Positions 10,156 to 18,446 of a DNA stretch of 36,968 nt are shown in pieces. The notes beneath the pieces are model-generated. The model saw only the letters and a list, made by a program, of their open reading frames with translations, was not told where the DNA came from and made no database searches. Every line of letters begins with the position of its first letter. Positions within the stretch are counted from its first letter, which is position 1. Origin of the DNA: JAUYIV01 sp040882645 (GTDB lineage Bacteria; Actinomycetota; Acidimicrobiia; Spongiisociales; UBA11373); NCBI GenBank assembly GCA_040882645.1, contig JBBEAX010000025.1, forward strand, positions 1 to 36,968, in the 5' to 3' direction. Made by a program: the position numbers and the translations under genes.

Positions 10156-11163
10156 GTGATCGACCTCTTCTCCGACACCCACACTCTTCCCTCTGCCGGG
10201 ATGCGTCAGGCGATGGCGGCGGCCGAGGTGGGTGACGAACAGCTCGGGGAGGATCCCACCGCCCGGCGGCTCGAGGAACGGGTGGCCGCCCTGCTCGGCA
10301 AGGAGGCTGCGCTCTTCCTGCCCACCGGGTCGATGTGCAACAAGGTGGCGATCTCGGCGCTGACTCGGGCGGGCGACGCCGTCGTCTGCGATCACCGGGC
10401 CCACGTCTACCGCTTCGAAGGGGGTGGACCGGCGATTCTGTCGGCGGTGGTCTTCGAACCAATCATCACCGAGCGGGGCCACTTCACCCCGGACCAACTG
10501 GCGGCCGTGCTCAACAAGGGAAGCGTGTATCAACCGCGGACCTCACTGGTCTCACTAGAGCAGACCCACAACTTCGCAGGCGGCACCGTGTGGCCCATCG
10601 ACCTATATGAAGCGGTCTCCGCGGCCGCCCGTGAATTCGGGGCGGCGGTCTACACCGACGGTGCCCGGGTCCTCAACGCGGTGGCCGCCACCGGGATCCC
10701 GGCCGCCAGGTGGGCGGCGCCGGTGGACGCCATATGGATCGACTTCTCCAAGGGGCTGGGGGCGCCGGGAGGCGCCGCCATCGCCGGGTCGGGCGAGTTC
10801 ATCTCCGCGGCGAATCGCTTCAAGTACCTGTATGGAGGGGCGATGAGGCAATCGGGCATCCTCGCCGCCGGGGCGCTCTACGGGCTCGACCACAACATCG
10901 ATGCACTCGCCAGCGACCAGGTGAACGCCCAACGACTGGCCGATGCACTCATCGAACTCGGTCTCACGGTCGAGGCACCCGAATCGAACATGGTCTTCTT
11001 CCGGCCGCCGGCCGGCACAGACATCAACGCCTTCGTCACCGCGATGGGCGCCGCCGGAGTCCGCGCCGCCCCCGTAGCCGGCCGCATCCGCCTGGTGACT
11101 CATCTAGGCGTGAGTGGGGAGGATGTGGAGGACGCGATCGGTGCGATCGCGGGGCTGGTGTAG
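10156..11163 (+). CDS. Low-specificity threonine aldolase family protein
   Basis: PLP-dependent aldol cleavage of threonine or allo-threonine to glycine and acetaldehyde, in the beta-eliminating lyase superfamily. 335 aa. It opens DLFSDTHTLPS and has GDEQLGEDPT and FLPTGSMCNKVA. The Schiff-base lysine is K199 in WIDFSKGLGAPGG. I start at GTG 10156 rather than at an upstream in-frame ATG at 10117, because those codons lie in the repeat arm and the family begins at this point. TATCGT 7 nt upstream suggests a leaderless message. A related PLP lyase of other specificity cannot be excluded. Confidence 0.85.
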   Translation: MIDLFSDTHTLPSAGMRQAMAAAEVGDEQLGEDPTARRLEERVAALLGKEAALFLPTGSMCNKVAISALTRAGDAVVCDHRAHVYRFEGGGPAILSAVVFEPIITERGHFTPDQLAAVLNKGSVYQPRTSLVSLEQTHNFAGGTVWPIDLYEAVSAAAREFGAAVYTDGARVLNAVAATGIPAARWAAPVDAIWIDFSKGLGAPGGAAIAGSGEFISAANRFKYLYGGAMRQSGILAAGALYGLDHNIDALASDQVNAQRLADALIELGLTVEAPESNMVFFRPPAGTDINAFVTAMGAAGVRAAPVAGRIRLVTHLGVSGEDVEDAIGAIAGLV

Positions 11164-11169
11164 GCCGCG

Positions 11170-11297
11170 ATTCGCAATAGGCGATACGCGATACGAAGGC
11201 GGGGGACCCGCATGTCGGGTCTGTCGAATTGCGAATCGCGAAGATTGCCGGGCGGCCCCTGGCCGCCTTAGCCAGCCTTTGGCTGGCCAATTGCGGG
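11170..11297. repeat. Composite repeat island (gcgatac heptads, hairpin, two-hairpin module)
   Basis: Convergent gap after threonine aldolase. It has attcgca ataggcg atacgcg atacgaa heptads (from 11170), a short core with a GACCCG/CGGGTC hairpin (11205-11221), an inverse heptad arm (from 11225), then a copy of the 54-nt two-hairpin module at 11244-11297 (stem GGCGGCC/GGCCGCC followed by CCAGCC/GGCTGG). Other copies of the module are at 14746-14798 (inverted) and 21289-21342. Confidence 0.8.
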
Positions 11298-11298
11298 A

Positions 11299-11316
11299 GG
11301 CCGGCGTCAGCCGGCC
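11299..11316 (-). terminator. Hairpin terminator of the cytochrome c gene
   Basis: A perfect 7-bp stem, GGCCGGC-GTCA-GCCGGCC, lies 3 nt beyond the TAG of the minus-strand cytochrome c gene. Confidence 0.6.
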
Positions 11317-11319
11317 GAT

Positions 11320-12756
11320 CTAACCGGCCTCCTCCTCCGCATCGAGCCCACAGTCGGTGATGACCCCTTCTAGCGGGAGGCCGCCAAACTGGACTCGCTC
11401 GTAAAGGACCACCGAGTGGAGCTCCTGTTCTGACAGCTGGGTACCGAACGCGGGCATGACCACCCCCAACCCTCCCACCGGCTTGTTGTTGGCGCCGTAG
11501 GTCGGATCGGGCCAGCCGGCGGAGCCGAGCATCACCCATTCGATGTGGGTCGCGCAGCTCCCCTCCGGGAAGGTCTCGAGCAGTGCTCCGTCGATGAACG
11601 GGGGGAAGCTGGCGACGCCGCCGCCGGTGGGACCGTGGCACACCGCACAACGGGCTCCGTACACCTCGGCGCCGATCGCGAAGAAGTCGACCTCGTCCTG
11701 GCCGAACTCCGATCCGTCGCAGTTGACGGCGATCCCGGTCACCGGATCGATCCCCAGGCTGCCGGCGTCGCCGCAATTGGGGCCGTTGGGCAAGAAGGAC
11801 GCATAAGTGATGGCGAACATGGGGACCGCCACGAACAGTGCGGCGAGCCAGCGCGGGAAGGCACCCGAAGGGGTCACCAACTCCCGCTCCGTCCTGCGGG
11901 CAGCCTCGGCAGCCGTGACCCCGGATTCCTCGGCGATGACCTCGATCTCGGCCGCCGGAGCCTCGGCGGCTGCAGGGGCCGCGGCCGCGGGGGAAACGGC
12001 AGGGGCAGCGGGCGCCGCCGGGGCCGCCCCGGCGGCCGGCGCTTCGACTCCGGCCCACTCGGCGAGAACCTGCTCGGGGGTCTTGCCTTCCGCCTTGGCG
12101 CGGGCCGCGGCGGAGCGCTTGGTCATCGCCTCGGGCAGACCCTGCGCCGCGGCCGCTTTCGCCAGCAGGTCGGCCGCATCGACCGCCGGCGCGGCAGGCG
12201 CCGCCGCCGGAGGGGCTTGCGCCTCGGACGAGGCGGGAGCAGCAGCCGCCGCCGGAGGGGCTTCCGCCTCGGACGCGGCAGGAGCAGCTGCAGCCGCCGG
12301 GGCCGCGCCGCCAGCCGCCAGTTCGACCCCGGCCCATTCAGCGAGAATCTCGTCGAGGGTCTTGCCTTCCGCCTTGGCGCGGGCGGCGGCGGAGCGCTTG
12401 GTCATCGCCTCCGGCAGACCCTGGGCGGCGGCCGCCTTCGTCAGCAGGTCGGCGGCATCGACCGGCGGCGCGGCAGGGGCAGCCGGCGCAGACGGGGCAG
12501 ACGGCGCGGCAGGGGCGGCAGCCGGCGCGGCCGGGACAGCCGGGGCGGGCGCGTCGGCGGAAGGGGTCGGGACCGCATCCGGTGTTTCAGCCCTCGGTGG
12601 CGCCTCGGACGCGGGATCGACTCCCGCCCATTCGCCGAGAAGCTCCTCGACGGTGCGGCCGGTTGCCTTCGAGCGAGCCTCGGCGGATTGGCGCACCATG
12701 CTCTCGGGCATCTTCAGGGCCTCGGCAGCCAGCCTGACGAGATCGTCGACGTTCAT
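11320..12756 (-). CDS. Membrane-anchored monoheme cytochrome c with three helical modules
   Basis: 478 aa. Residues 3-46, 99-144 and 192-237 are three copies of a roughly 46-residue module (VDxxDLL-KAAAAxG, then LPEAMTKRSAAARAKAEGK, then LAEWAGV), separated by Ala/Pro-rich linkers of about 50 residues. A membrane helix follows (about 302-322), then a cytochrome c domain with CAVCH at 370-374 and a likely axial Met in GVVMPAFG. The modules are on the N-terminal side of the helix, so probably cytoplasmic, with the heme outside. The same module begins the cytochrome b C-terminal protein at 16877. The ATG overlaps the stop of the CcoNO-like gene (ATGA). I know no name for this architecture. Confidence 0.85.
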   Translation of the reverse strand: MNVDDLVRLAAEALKMPESMVRQSAEARSKATGRTVEELLGEWAGVDPASEAPPRAETPDAVPTPSADAPAPAVPAAPAAAPAAPSAPSAPAAPAAPPVDAADLLTKAAAAQGLPEAMTKRSAAARAKAEGKTLDEILAEWAGVELAAGGAAPAAAAAPAASEAEAPPAAAAAPASSEAQAPPAAAPAAPAVDAADLLAKAAAAQGLPEAMTKRSAAARAKAEGKTPEQVLAEWAGVEAPAAGAAPAAPAAPAVSPAAAAPAAAEAPAAEIEVIAEESGVTAAEAARRTERELVTPSGAFPRWLAALFVAVPMFAITYASFLPNGPNCGDAGSLGIDPVTGIAVNCDGSEFGQDEVDFFAIGAEVYGARCAVCHGPTGGGVASFPPFIDGALLETFPEGSCATHIEWVMLGSAGWPDPTYGANNKPVGGLGVVMPAFGTQLSEQELHSVVLYERVQFGGLPLEGVITDCGLDAEEEAG

Positions 12757-14675
12757 TTCAACCCCGCAACGTAAGCGGCGAGCGCGGTCAGCTCGTCCTG
12801 GGTGAGGTACGAGTACGAAGGCATCACCGACCACGGTCGGGTCGCCCTCGGGTCGATGAGGTGATTCAGCACGTACGACGCGCTCCCGGCCGTCTCCCGC
12901 TCCTGAGAGTGGCCGAGGTCGGGTCCGATTCGCCGGAAACCGAGCGTCCCAGTCGGGTCGTGGGCGTAGTCACCGGGCTCGGACACCCGACCCAACCCGA
13001 CATCGGTCACGATGGCACGCACCTGTTGTGTATGGCAGTACCAGCATCCCTCGCTGATGTAGAGCTGGCGACCCCGGTCGGCAATCGATCCCTCCGGGTA
13101 CAGGCGGGACGAGTCGGCGAGTTGCGTCGGTGGCCGATCGGCGTCGACCGCCGGCAGAACGAAGGCGCCGAGCCCGGCTACGAGGAAGAGCAGTACCGCG
13201 CCCCGCACCACGACCGCCAGCCGCCCGGTGATCATCGGCGCTCCCGGCGAGACCTCCGCCTCGCCCCGGGCGATGACGAATCGGATGGTGATCGCGGCAA
13301 AGATGAGCGCGCCGAGTGTCAACAGATCGAGGCCGAGCGCCTGGGCGAGATCGGCCCCGGTGGTCGAAGAGTTGACCAAGCCATCGCTGAAGTTCTGGTA
13401 CTCGCCCGACTGCACCCCGGCGAGCCACGCGTAACCCTGCTGCAGCCCGCCGACCAGACGGCTGGCGACCGATAGCCCGATTCCGCCGGCAGCGATCCAC
13501 ACCACGGCCCGACCCAACCCTGGTCGCCACGAGCGTCCCGACTCCGCCGGTATCACATGAGCGAGGGCACCCATGGTCCACAGCGTGAATGCCCCGAGAA
13601 GCATCGCTTGCTCGTAAGCCGACTCCCATGGGGTGAACTGCACGACCGCCGACACCGAACGCAGGCTTCCGAGGAACCCGACGAACGGGCCAACGACGAA
13701 GAAGAAGGCTCCGGCGGCCAGAAACTGCAGGGGCGGTGAGCCTGCCATCGATACCCAGCGCCGCCGCAACGCCAGCGACCAGTCGGTCACCACGGTGATC
13801 GCGGCAACGGTTACGCCCGCGCCGAAGATCACCGGCAGCGTCCCTACCCAATCACCCACCGGCCCGTATTGAAAGGCGCGGCCTGTGGTCCATGCCCACG
13901 ACAGGGTCAATGACCAGTAGGCGATGCGACCCAGCCGAGGGTGGAGTTCGGCTCCCGGCACCAGCCGCCCGATCAGGTAGTAGCCCGCCCCCACCGCCGC
14001 CAGCGCCACCCAGAGGCCGGTGACGGCGGTGCCGGTGAAGGCCCCCTGAATCTCACCGGGTACCCCGCCGAGACCGGGCACTGCGCCGGCGGCATAGGAC
14101 AGGAAGAGCATCCATGGAGCCGAAACGAGGAACCACCCCGCAAGCGGCAGCCGGTCCCGATCACCCCGGCGAGCAGTCGCCGTAACAATGACGGCGAGTC
14201 CGAAGTAGGCCGCCACCAGTGCTCCGTCGGCGAACCACGGCATCTCGAGATAGCGCCCACCGACTCCGTCCCCGAGGAGGATGGCACCAACCCCCGCGGC
14301 GACTCCGGCCGTCATCAGGCCGATGACCCCGAACGCGGCGAGCGGGAAGAACAATCTGGCGCCCACCAGTCGGGGCACCACATGGAGGGCAACGGCCGCC
14401 AGCCCCAGCGTCAGCCATCCGAACAGCAGCGCATTCAGCCCGGCGGGGGCGAGCCTTCCGTACGAAAAGGATCCCGCATCGAGACCGGCGTCGGAAAGCA
14501 GCGTCGGCCAGCGGAGCAACACTGCAGAGACGGTGTAGAGGAGGAGGCCGAGCAGGAGAAACGCGGTGGCGGCCAAACCGGCCGTGCGAACGACGAAGCC
14601 CGTACCGGGTTGGAGAGCAGGCCGGGATGCGGTGTCGGCGGGCTCCCGCTCTGACATCGTGTCTGCCGAGGTCAC
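12753..14675 (-). CDS. CcoN-CcoO fusion-like protein lacking the oxidase metal ligands
   Basis: 640 aa. Residues 20-500 are a multi-helix domain that follows cbb3 oxidase subunit CcoN (SYGRLAPAGLNALLFGW, GRAFQYGPVGDWVGTLPVIF). The C-terminal 110 residues are a CcoO-type cytochrome c domain (EGCWYCHTQQVR, RRIGPDLGH, NHLIDPRATRP, MPSYSYL). The histidines that bind low-spin heme, high-spin heme and CuB are all absent: only three His occur in the CcoN-like part and none aligns with a ligand. Oxygen reduction is therefore unlikely; a scaffold or electron-relay role for the retained c heme is inferred. I chose GTG 14675, with GGAGG 9-10 nt upstream; ATG 14657 is the alternative. It overlaps the cytochrome c gene. 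Confidence 0.85.
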   Translation of the reverse strand: MTSADTMSEREPADTASRPALQPGTGFVVRTAGLAATAFLLLGLLLYTVSAVLLRWPTLLSDAGLDAGSFSYGRLAPAGLNALLFGWLTLGLAAVALHVVPRLVGARLFFPLAAFGVIGLMTAGVAAGVGAILLGDGVGGRYLEMPWFADGALVAAYFGLAVIVTATARRGDRDRLPLAGWFLVSAPWMLFLSYAAGAVPGLGGVPGEIQGAFTGTAVTGLWVALAAVGAGYYLIGRLVPGAELHPRLGRIAYWSLTLSWAWTTGRAFQYGPVGDWVGTLPVIFGAGVTVAAITVVTDWSLALRRRWVSMAGSPPLQFLAAGAFFFVVGPFVGFLGSLRSVSAVVQFTPWESAYEQAMLLGAFTLWTMGALAHVIPAESGRSWRPGLGRAVVWIAAGGIGLSVASRLVGGLQQGYAWLAGVQSGEYQNFSDGLVNSSTTGADLAQALGLDLLTLGALIFAAITIRFVIARGEAEVSPGAPMITGRLAVVVRGAVLLFLVAGLGAFVLPAVDADRPPTQLADSSRLYPEGSIADRGRQLYISEGCWYCHTQQVRAIVTDVGLGRVSEPGDYAHDPTGTLGFRRIGPDLGHSQERETAGSASYVLNHLIDPRATRPWSVMPSYSYLTQDELTALAAYVAGLK

Positions 14676-14713
14676 TGCCTCGAACCCTCCATCTCGTTCG
14701 CGATTGCGGCGGA

Positions 14714-14719
14714 AGGTTA
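14714..14719 (-). promoter_or_regulatory. Putative -10 element of the CcoNO-like operon
   Basis: TAACCT on the minus strand fits TANNNT and directly abuts the repeat module. It leaves a leader of roughly 32 nt containing GGAGG before the GTG. Confidence 0.3.
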
Positions 14720-14810
14720 GCCAGCCAGGAGGCTCGCTTCGCTCGCCCGCAATTGGCCACCGGAGGCTGGCTAAGGCGGCCAGGGGCCGCCCCGCAATCA
14801 ATTCGCAATT
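14720..14810. repeat. Two-hairpin module (inverted copy) in the CcoNO/b-operon divergent region
   Basis: Holds an inverted tail motif (ggctcgcttcgctcgcccgc), an inverted copy of the two-hairpin module at 14746-14798, and caattcgcaatt heptads. Compared with the other copies, the second stem carries substitutions on both arms but still folds, with one mismatch. Confidence 0.75.
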
Positions 14811-14881
14811 CCTTTATGTCGACCTCAGGCCCGCGCAACTCCCTCACGCCTTCGCGGACTCGTGTCGGGGGTCGGAAGTCT

Positions 14882-14887
14882 TACAAT
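14882..14887 (+). promoter_or_regulatory. Putative -10 element of the b6f-like operon
   Basis: TACAAT is a good TANNNT match about 30 nt before the first GTG. The Shine-Dalgarno GGGAGG lies at 14900-14905. No convincing -35 was found. Confidence 0.4.
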
Positions 14888-14916
14888 GCCACGGCTCCTA
14901 GGGAGGTTCTGCACGC

Positions 14917-15537
14917 GTGACCAGTGAGAAGCGCAAGCGACTCGGCGTGATCGGCGTCGTACTCGGCTCCGTCCTGCTGATCGTCGGCGTCCTGATCGCT
15001 CACTTCACGAACCTCCCCGTCGAGAACTCGGTGGGACAGCCCATCCATCCGTCGATCCCCCGTTGCGCATTCTTCGAGAGCGATGCGGCCAAGTGCTGGG
15101 CCTTGCCGACGCTGGGCCACCTGACCGCGATTCTCGGGAGCCAGATCCTCATCGCCGCCATCGTCCTCGGATGGATCTTCGATCGGCCGCTCACTTGGGC
15201 GCGAGCGACGCTGGGAGCATTCCTCTTCACGCTCGAAGCCATGATCCTGTTCGGGATCGTCCCCAACGAGTGGCTCTCGCTGACCCAGGGCCCACTGGAG
15301 TGGACCCGACAACGGGATGCCTTCACCATCCCGAAATGGCTGGTGCTCAACAACAACGTGACGATCACCTTCGGCGTGCTGAAGGACATGGTCGTCGCCG
15401 GATACATGACGACCACGCTGGTGATCATCCTGGTGGGGGCCTACAAGTACCAGGAGTGGTCCAAGCGTCGCGGTGAGCCGCGCCCGACCACGACCTCGGT
15501 GTACGGACGCCCGGTGGTCCGGGGTGGTGGTCGCTGA
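14917..15537 (+). CDS. Uncharacterised four-helix membrane protein, first gene of the b6f-like operon
   Basis: 206 aa. Predicted helices are near 9-29, 66-88, 92-112 and 155-176. The two cysteines in the loop after helix 1 (CAFFESDAAKC) face the outside by simple topology and could form a disulfide. I do not recognise a named family. Its stop overlaps the ferredoxin start (TGATG), so it is translated with the complex and is probably a structural subunit. GGGAGG lies about 11 nt before the GTG. Confidence 0.75.
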   Translation: MTSEKRKRLGVIGVVLGSVLLIVGVLIAHFTNLPVENSVGQPIHPSIPRCAFFESDAAKCWALPTLGHLTAILGSQILIAAIVLGWIFDRPLTWARATLGAFLFTLEAMILFGIVPNEWLSLTQGPLEWTRQRDAFTIPKWLVLNNNVTITFGVLKDMVVAGYMTTTLVIILVGAYKYQEWSKRRGEPRPTTTSVYGRPVVRGGGR

Positions 15538-15986
15538 TGGCCCGTTCGGAAGTCTGGCTCGAGACCCCGCCGTTCCGCGACGACTATCAGCTGACCCTGG
15601 TCGAGGGCGACTACCTGACCGCAGCCGTCAAGCCGAAGCAGTTCCTCCACATCGACCAGTCGGAATGCATCCTCTGCGAAGGATGCGTGGACATCTGCCC
15701 GTGGAAGTGCATCCACTACCTGTCGATGGACGCCATCGCCGAGGCGACCAACGTGTCGGACCCGCGGGCCGACGCCACCAACATCGGCATATTCGTGGTC
15801 GACGAGGACGAGTGCACCCGGTGCGCCCTGTGCGTCGATCGGTGCCCCACCGGCGTCATCTCCCTGGGCAAGTACGAGGGCTCACTCGCTGCGCAGACCG
15901 GCGAGCTGGGGATGACCGCGCCGTGGGAGATCGACTCGGGTCAGCGGGATTCAAAGAACGGTTACGCGTATGGGATGCGGTTCTGA
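15537..15986 (+). CDS. 2x[4Fe-4S] ferredoxin-like subunit of the b6f-like complex
   Basis: 149 aa. Two complete cluster motifs are visible: C44-C47-C50-C54 (CILCEGCVDIC) with an extra C58, and C93-C96-C99-C103 (CTRCALCVDRC). It lacks membrane helices and export signals, so it should sit on the cytoplasmic face. A dedicated ferredoxin inside a cytochrome b/Rieske operon is unusual; it could feed electrons to, or accept them from, the cytochrome b face near the predicted extra heme. That role is inference. A 100-bp spacer follows with no clear feature. Confidence 0.85.
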   Translation: MARSEVWLETPPFRDDYQLTLVEGDYLTAAVKPKQFLHIDQSECILCEGCVDICPWKCIHYLSMDAIAEATNVSDPRADATNIGIFVVDEDECTRCALCVDRCPTGVISLGKYEGSLAAQTGELGMTAPWEIDSGQRDSKNGYAYGMRF

Positions 15987-16086
15987 GAGGCATGCAGCAG
16001 GCAGGCACAGGAACGCCGTGGACCAGATTTGACCTCGGGAGGGGTCAGGGCGGAGAGTACGGGCGATTTAGGGACGAGGAGCGCGG

Positions 16087-16866
16087 ATGACCTCGAACGG
16101 CAACGGACGCAAGACGATCGGATCCCGCATCGGTGGGATCGGAGCGAAGCTCCGCGGGTCCGAGTTCTGGGAGTCGGTCTTCCGGCCCGGATCTCCCTTC
16201 CGTAAGGGCTACAGCGACAGCCCCCGCAACCGGTCCTACGTGATCATGAACAACGTGCTGTACCACCTCCACCCGGTGAAGGTGAAGCGGCACGGGGTTC
16301 GCCTGTCGTACACCCTCTGTCTCGGCGGGTTGTCGTTCTTCCTCTTCATCCTGTTGACGATCACCGGCATCTTCCTGATGTTCTATTACACGCCGGCGGT
16401 GCCCGACGCATACGTGGACACCGCCGCCCTCTCGACCAACGTCGCATTCGGGCAGCTGGTGCGCAACCTCCACCGATGGGGCGCGCACCTGATGGTGATC
16501 ACCGTCTTCCTCCACATGACCCGGGTGTTCTATCACGGGGCGTACAAGCCGCCGCGAGAGTTCAACTGGGTGGTCGGGGTGGTGCTCCTCTTCCTCACCT
16601 TGCTCCTCTCCTTCACCGGGTACCTGCTTCCCTGGGATCAGCTGGCGCTGTGGGCGGTGACCGTCGGATCGAACATGGCGGGCTACACGCCGGTCTTCGG
16701 CGATCAGGTTTCGTTCGTCCTGCTGGGCGGCATCCAGGTGGGTGCCTCCACACTGCTCCGGTTCTACGTGCTGCACGTCCTCGCCCTGCCGTTCTTGATC
16801 GTCATCTTCATGGCGGTCCACTTCTGGCGGGTGCGCAAAGACGGCGGCGTCTCGGGTCCCCTCTGA
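16087..16866 (+). CDS. Cytochrome b6-type N-terminal cytochrome b subunit
   Basis: 259 aa, four core membrane helices. Heme b ligands are H129/H143 (14 apart) and H230/H245 (15 apart), the b6-type spacing. WDQLALWA marks the Qo region. C78 in TLCLGGLSFF lies where cytochrome b6 has the cysteine that covalently binds heme ci (cn) at the Qi site, so an extra heme is predicted. The roughly 50-residue basic N-terminal extension is cytoplasmic. The split from the C-terminal half at 16877 is the b6/subunit IV arrangement rather than the full-length bc1 one. Confidence 0.93.
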   Translation: MTSNGNGRKTIGSRIGGIGAKLRGSEFWESVFRPGSPFRKGYSDSPRNRSYVIMNNVLYHLHPVKVKRHGVRLSYTLCLGGLSFFLFILLTITGIFLMFYYTPAVPDAYVDTAALSTNVAFGQLVRNLHRWGAHLMVITVFLHMTRVFYHGAYKPPREFNWVVGVVLLFLTLLLSFTGYLLPWDQLALWAVTVGSNMAGYTPVFGDQVSFVLLGGIQVGASTLLRFYVLHVLALPFLIVIFMAVHFWRVRKDGGVSGPL

Positions 16867-16876
16867 GGAAGCGGCC

Positions 16877-17575
16877 ATGGCAGAAATCCCCGAACACCTA
16901 CTGAGACGATCGGCACAGGCGAAGGCGAAAGCCCTCGGCGTCCCGTTCGAGCAGGTGCTGGCAGAGATGTCCGGCGGTGCCCTCGCCGCGGCCCCGACCG
17001 CCGCAACCGCCCCAGGAGCCGCCACCGCGCAGGCACCGGCCGCGGCGCCGGCCCGATCCGCCCCGGCGATCCCCGAGGGTGTGCGCACCCAGCGATTGCT
17101 CACCGTGGTCAAGGCCAACGCGATCCAGCAGGTGAAGCGCGAGCCCACCGACAAGGTGAGCGTCTGGCCCCACCTGGTGGCGATGGAGTTCGTCGCACTG
17201 CTGGTGGTGACCGCGCTGCTGGTCATCTTCTCGGTGTTCCAGGATGCGCCGCTGCTCGAGCTGGCGAACCCCAACGCCCAGCCGAACCCGTCGAAGGCGC
17301 CCTGGTACTTCCTCGGCCTCCAGGAACTGCTGTCCTACTTCGACCCGCAGGTCGCCGGCGTGCTGATTCCCGGCCTGGGATTGGCCGGGCTGGCCGCCAT
17401 CCCCTACGTAGACCGCAACCGCTCCACCCGTCCCTCCGACCGCAAGTTCGCCATCATGGTTTTCACCTTCTTCGTGGTGGCTTCGGCGATCCTGACGATG
17501 ATCGGGTCGTTCTATCGGGGGCCCGGGTTCAACTTCACCTTCCCCTGGCGTGACGGGATCTTCTTCGACCTATGA
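16877..17575 (+). CDS. Cytochrome b C-terminal (subunit IV-like) protein with N-terminal helical module
   Basis: 232 aa. Residues 2-34 (IPEHLLRRSAQAKAKALG, then FEQVLAEMSGG) match the helical module present three times in the cytochrome c gene at 11320-12756. An Ala/Pro-rich linker (35-62) follows, then the subunit-IV body with three helices (about 108-128, 155-177 and 195-215). The Qo motif is APWY in KAPWYFLGLQELL, in place of PEWY. The start has GAGGAAG upstream, and the stop overlaps the Rieske start (ATGA). Confidence 0.92.
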   Translation: MAEIPEHLLRRSAQAKAKALGVPFEQVLAEMSGGALAAAPTAATAPGAATAQAPAAAPARSAPAIPEGVRTQRLLTVVKANAIQQVKREPTDKVSVWPHLVAMEFVALLVVTALLVIFSVFQDAPLLELANPNAQPNPSKAPWYFLGLQELLSYFDPQVAGVLIPGLGLAGLAAIPYVDRNRSTRPSDRKFAIMVFTFFVVASAILTMIGSFYRGPGFNFTFPWRDGIFFDL

Positions 17576-18426
17576 GCACCACCCAGATCCTCGTGTTCGC
17601 ATTCGCCGGATTGGCGCTGGTCGCCCTTGCCGCCATCTTCTCGATCGCATTCCGCCGGGAGAGCGGCAGCGACGCTCCACCCCGGGTCGGACGGCTCGAC
17701 CGCAAGACCCGGACCCGCGACCGTAAGGGAGCCCGCGACCGCAAGGCAGACCGCGATCGACGAGCCCGCGCCGAGGAGGCCGCAGCCGAACCGGCTGCCG
17801 ACGAAGGTGAAGTCGAACCCGTTCCGGTCGATCCCCGCGAGGATCGCGAATTGGTCGATGCCGACGCGATGGGCGTGACCCGCCGCCAGTTCTTCAACCG
17901 GGGGCTCGGCGGGGTGTTCGGCCTGTTCCTCGCCCAGTTCGGCATCGCCGCGCTGGCGTTCATGTGGCCGAAGCTGCGCGCCGGCGGCTTCGGATCCAAG
18001 ATCAACGCCGGACGCGCCGAGGATCTCGCCGTCCAGGTGTTCCTGTCGGATGGCCGGGTGAGCCCGCTGTTCGTCCCGGCCGCCCAGTCCTACGTCGTGC
18101 CATTCCAGGGAGACACCGCCGGCACCTCGTTCGAGGGTCTGCCGGTGGTCGCCGGGGGGCTCATGGCCCTGTGGCAGCGCTGCGTTCACCTCGGCTGCCG
18201 GGTGCCGCAGTGCGAGGCGTCGCAGGGTTTCGAATGCCCGTGCCACGGTTCCAAGTACAACTACCACGGCGAGTACGAGGATGGCCCCGCCCCCCGCAAC
18301 CTCGACCGTTTCGTGGTCGAGATCGACGACACCGGGCAGTTCATCATCGACACCGGCACCGTGATCCAGACCTCGCGGGCGTCGACCAAGAGCACTGAGT
18401 ACCCGCAGGGACCGTCGTGCATTTGA
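17572..18426 (+). CDS. Rieske [2Fe-2S] protein of the b6f-like complex
   Basis: 284 aa. Box 1 is CVHLGC (C204, H206, disulfide C209) and box 2 is CPCHGS (C222, disulfide C224, H225). An N-terminal helix (5-27) is followed by a very charged Arg/Asp/Glu linker (30-98), a Tat-type TRRQFFNRG motif (103-111) and a second helix. This extra-helix layout resembles actinobacterial QcrA. It accepts one electron from menaquinol at Qo and passes it to the c-type hemes. Confidence 0.95.
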   Translation: MSTTQILVFAFAGLALVALAAIFSIAFRRESGSDAPPRVGRLDRKTRTRDRKGARDRKADRDRRARAEEAAAEPAADEGEVEPVPVDPREDRELVDADAMGVTRRQFFNRGLGGVFGLFLAQFGIAALAFMWPKLRAGGFGSKINAGRAEDLAVQVFLSDGRVSPLFVPAAQSYVVPFQGDTAGTSFEGLPVVAGGLMALWQRCVHLGCRVPQCEASQGFECPCHGSKYNYHGEYEDGPAPRNLDRFVVEIDDTGQFIIDTGTVIQTSRASTKSTEYPQGPSCI

Positions 18427-18446
18427 TCGAGCCGATGGCCTGAGCG

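Noticed and set aside
11545..12805. Long plus-strand open frames opposite the cytochrome c gene (409 and 332 codons)
   Set aside because: They are Arg/Gly- and Ala-rich shadows of the Ala/Pro-rich coding strand, with no recognisable domain, while the minus frame has a heme motif and repeated modules.
15987..16086. TTGACC (16028-16033) as a -35 for an internal promoter before cytochrome b
   Set aside because: No TANNNT at 16-18 nt spacing; the next candidate is 23 nt away.
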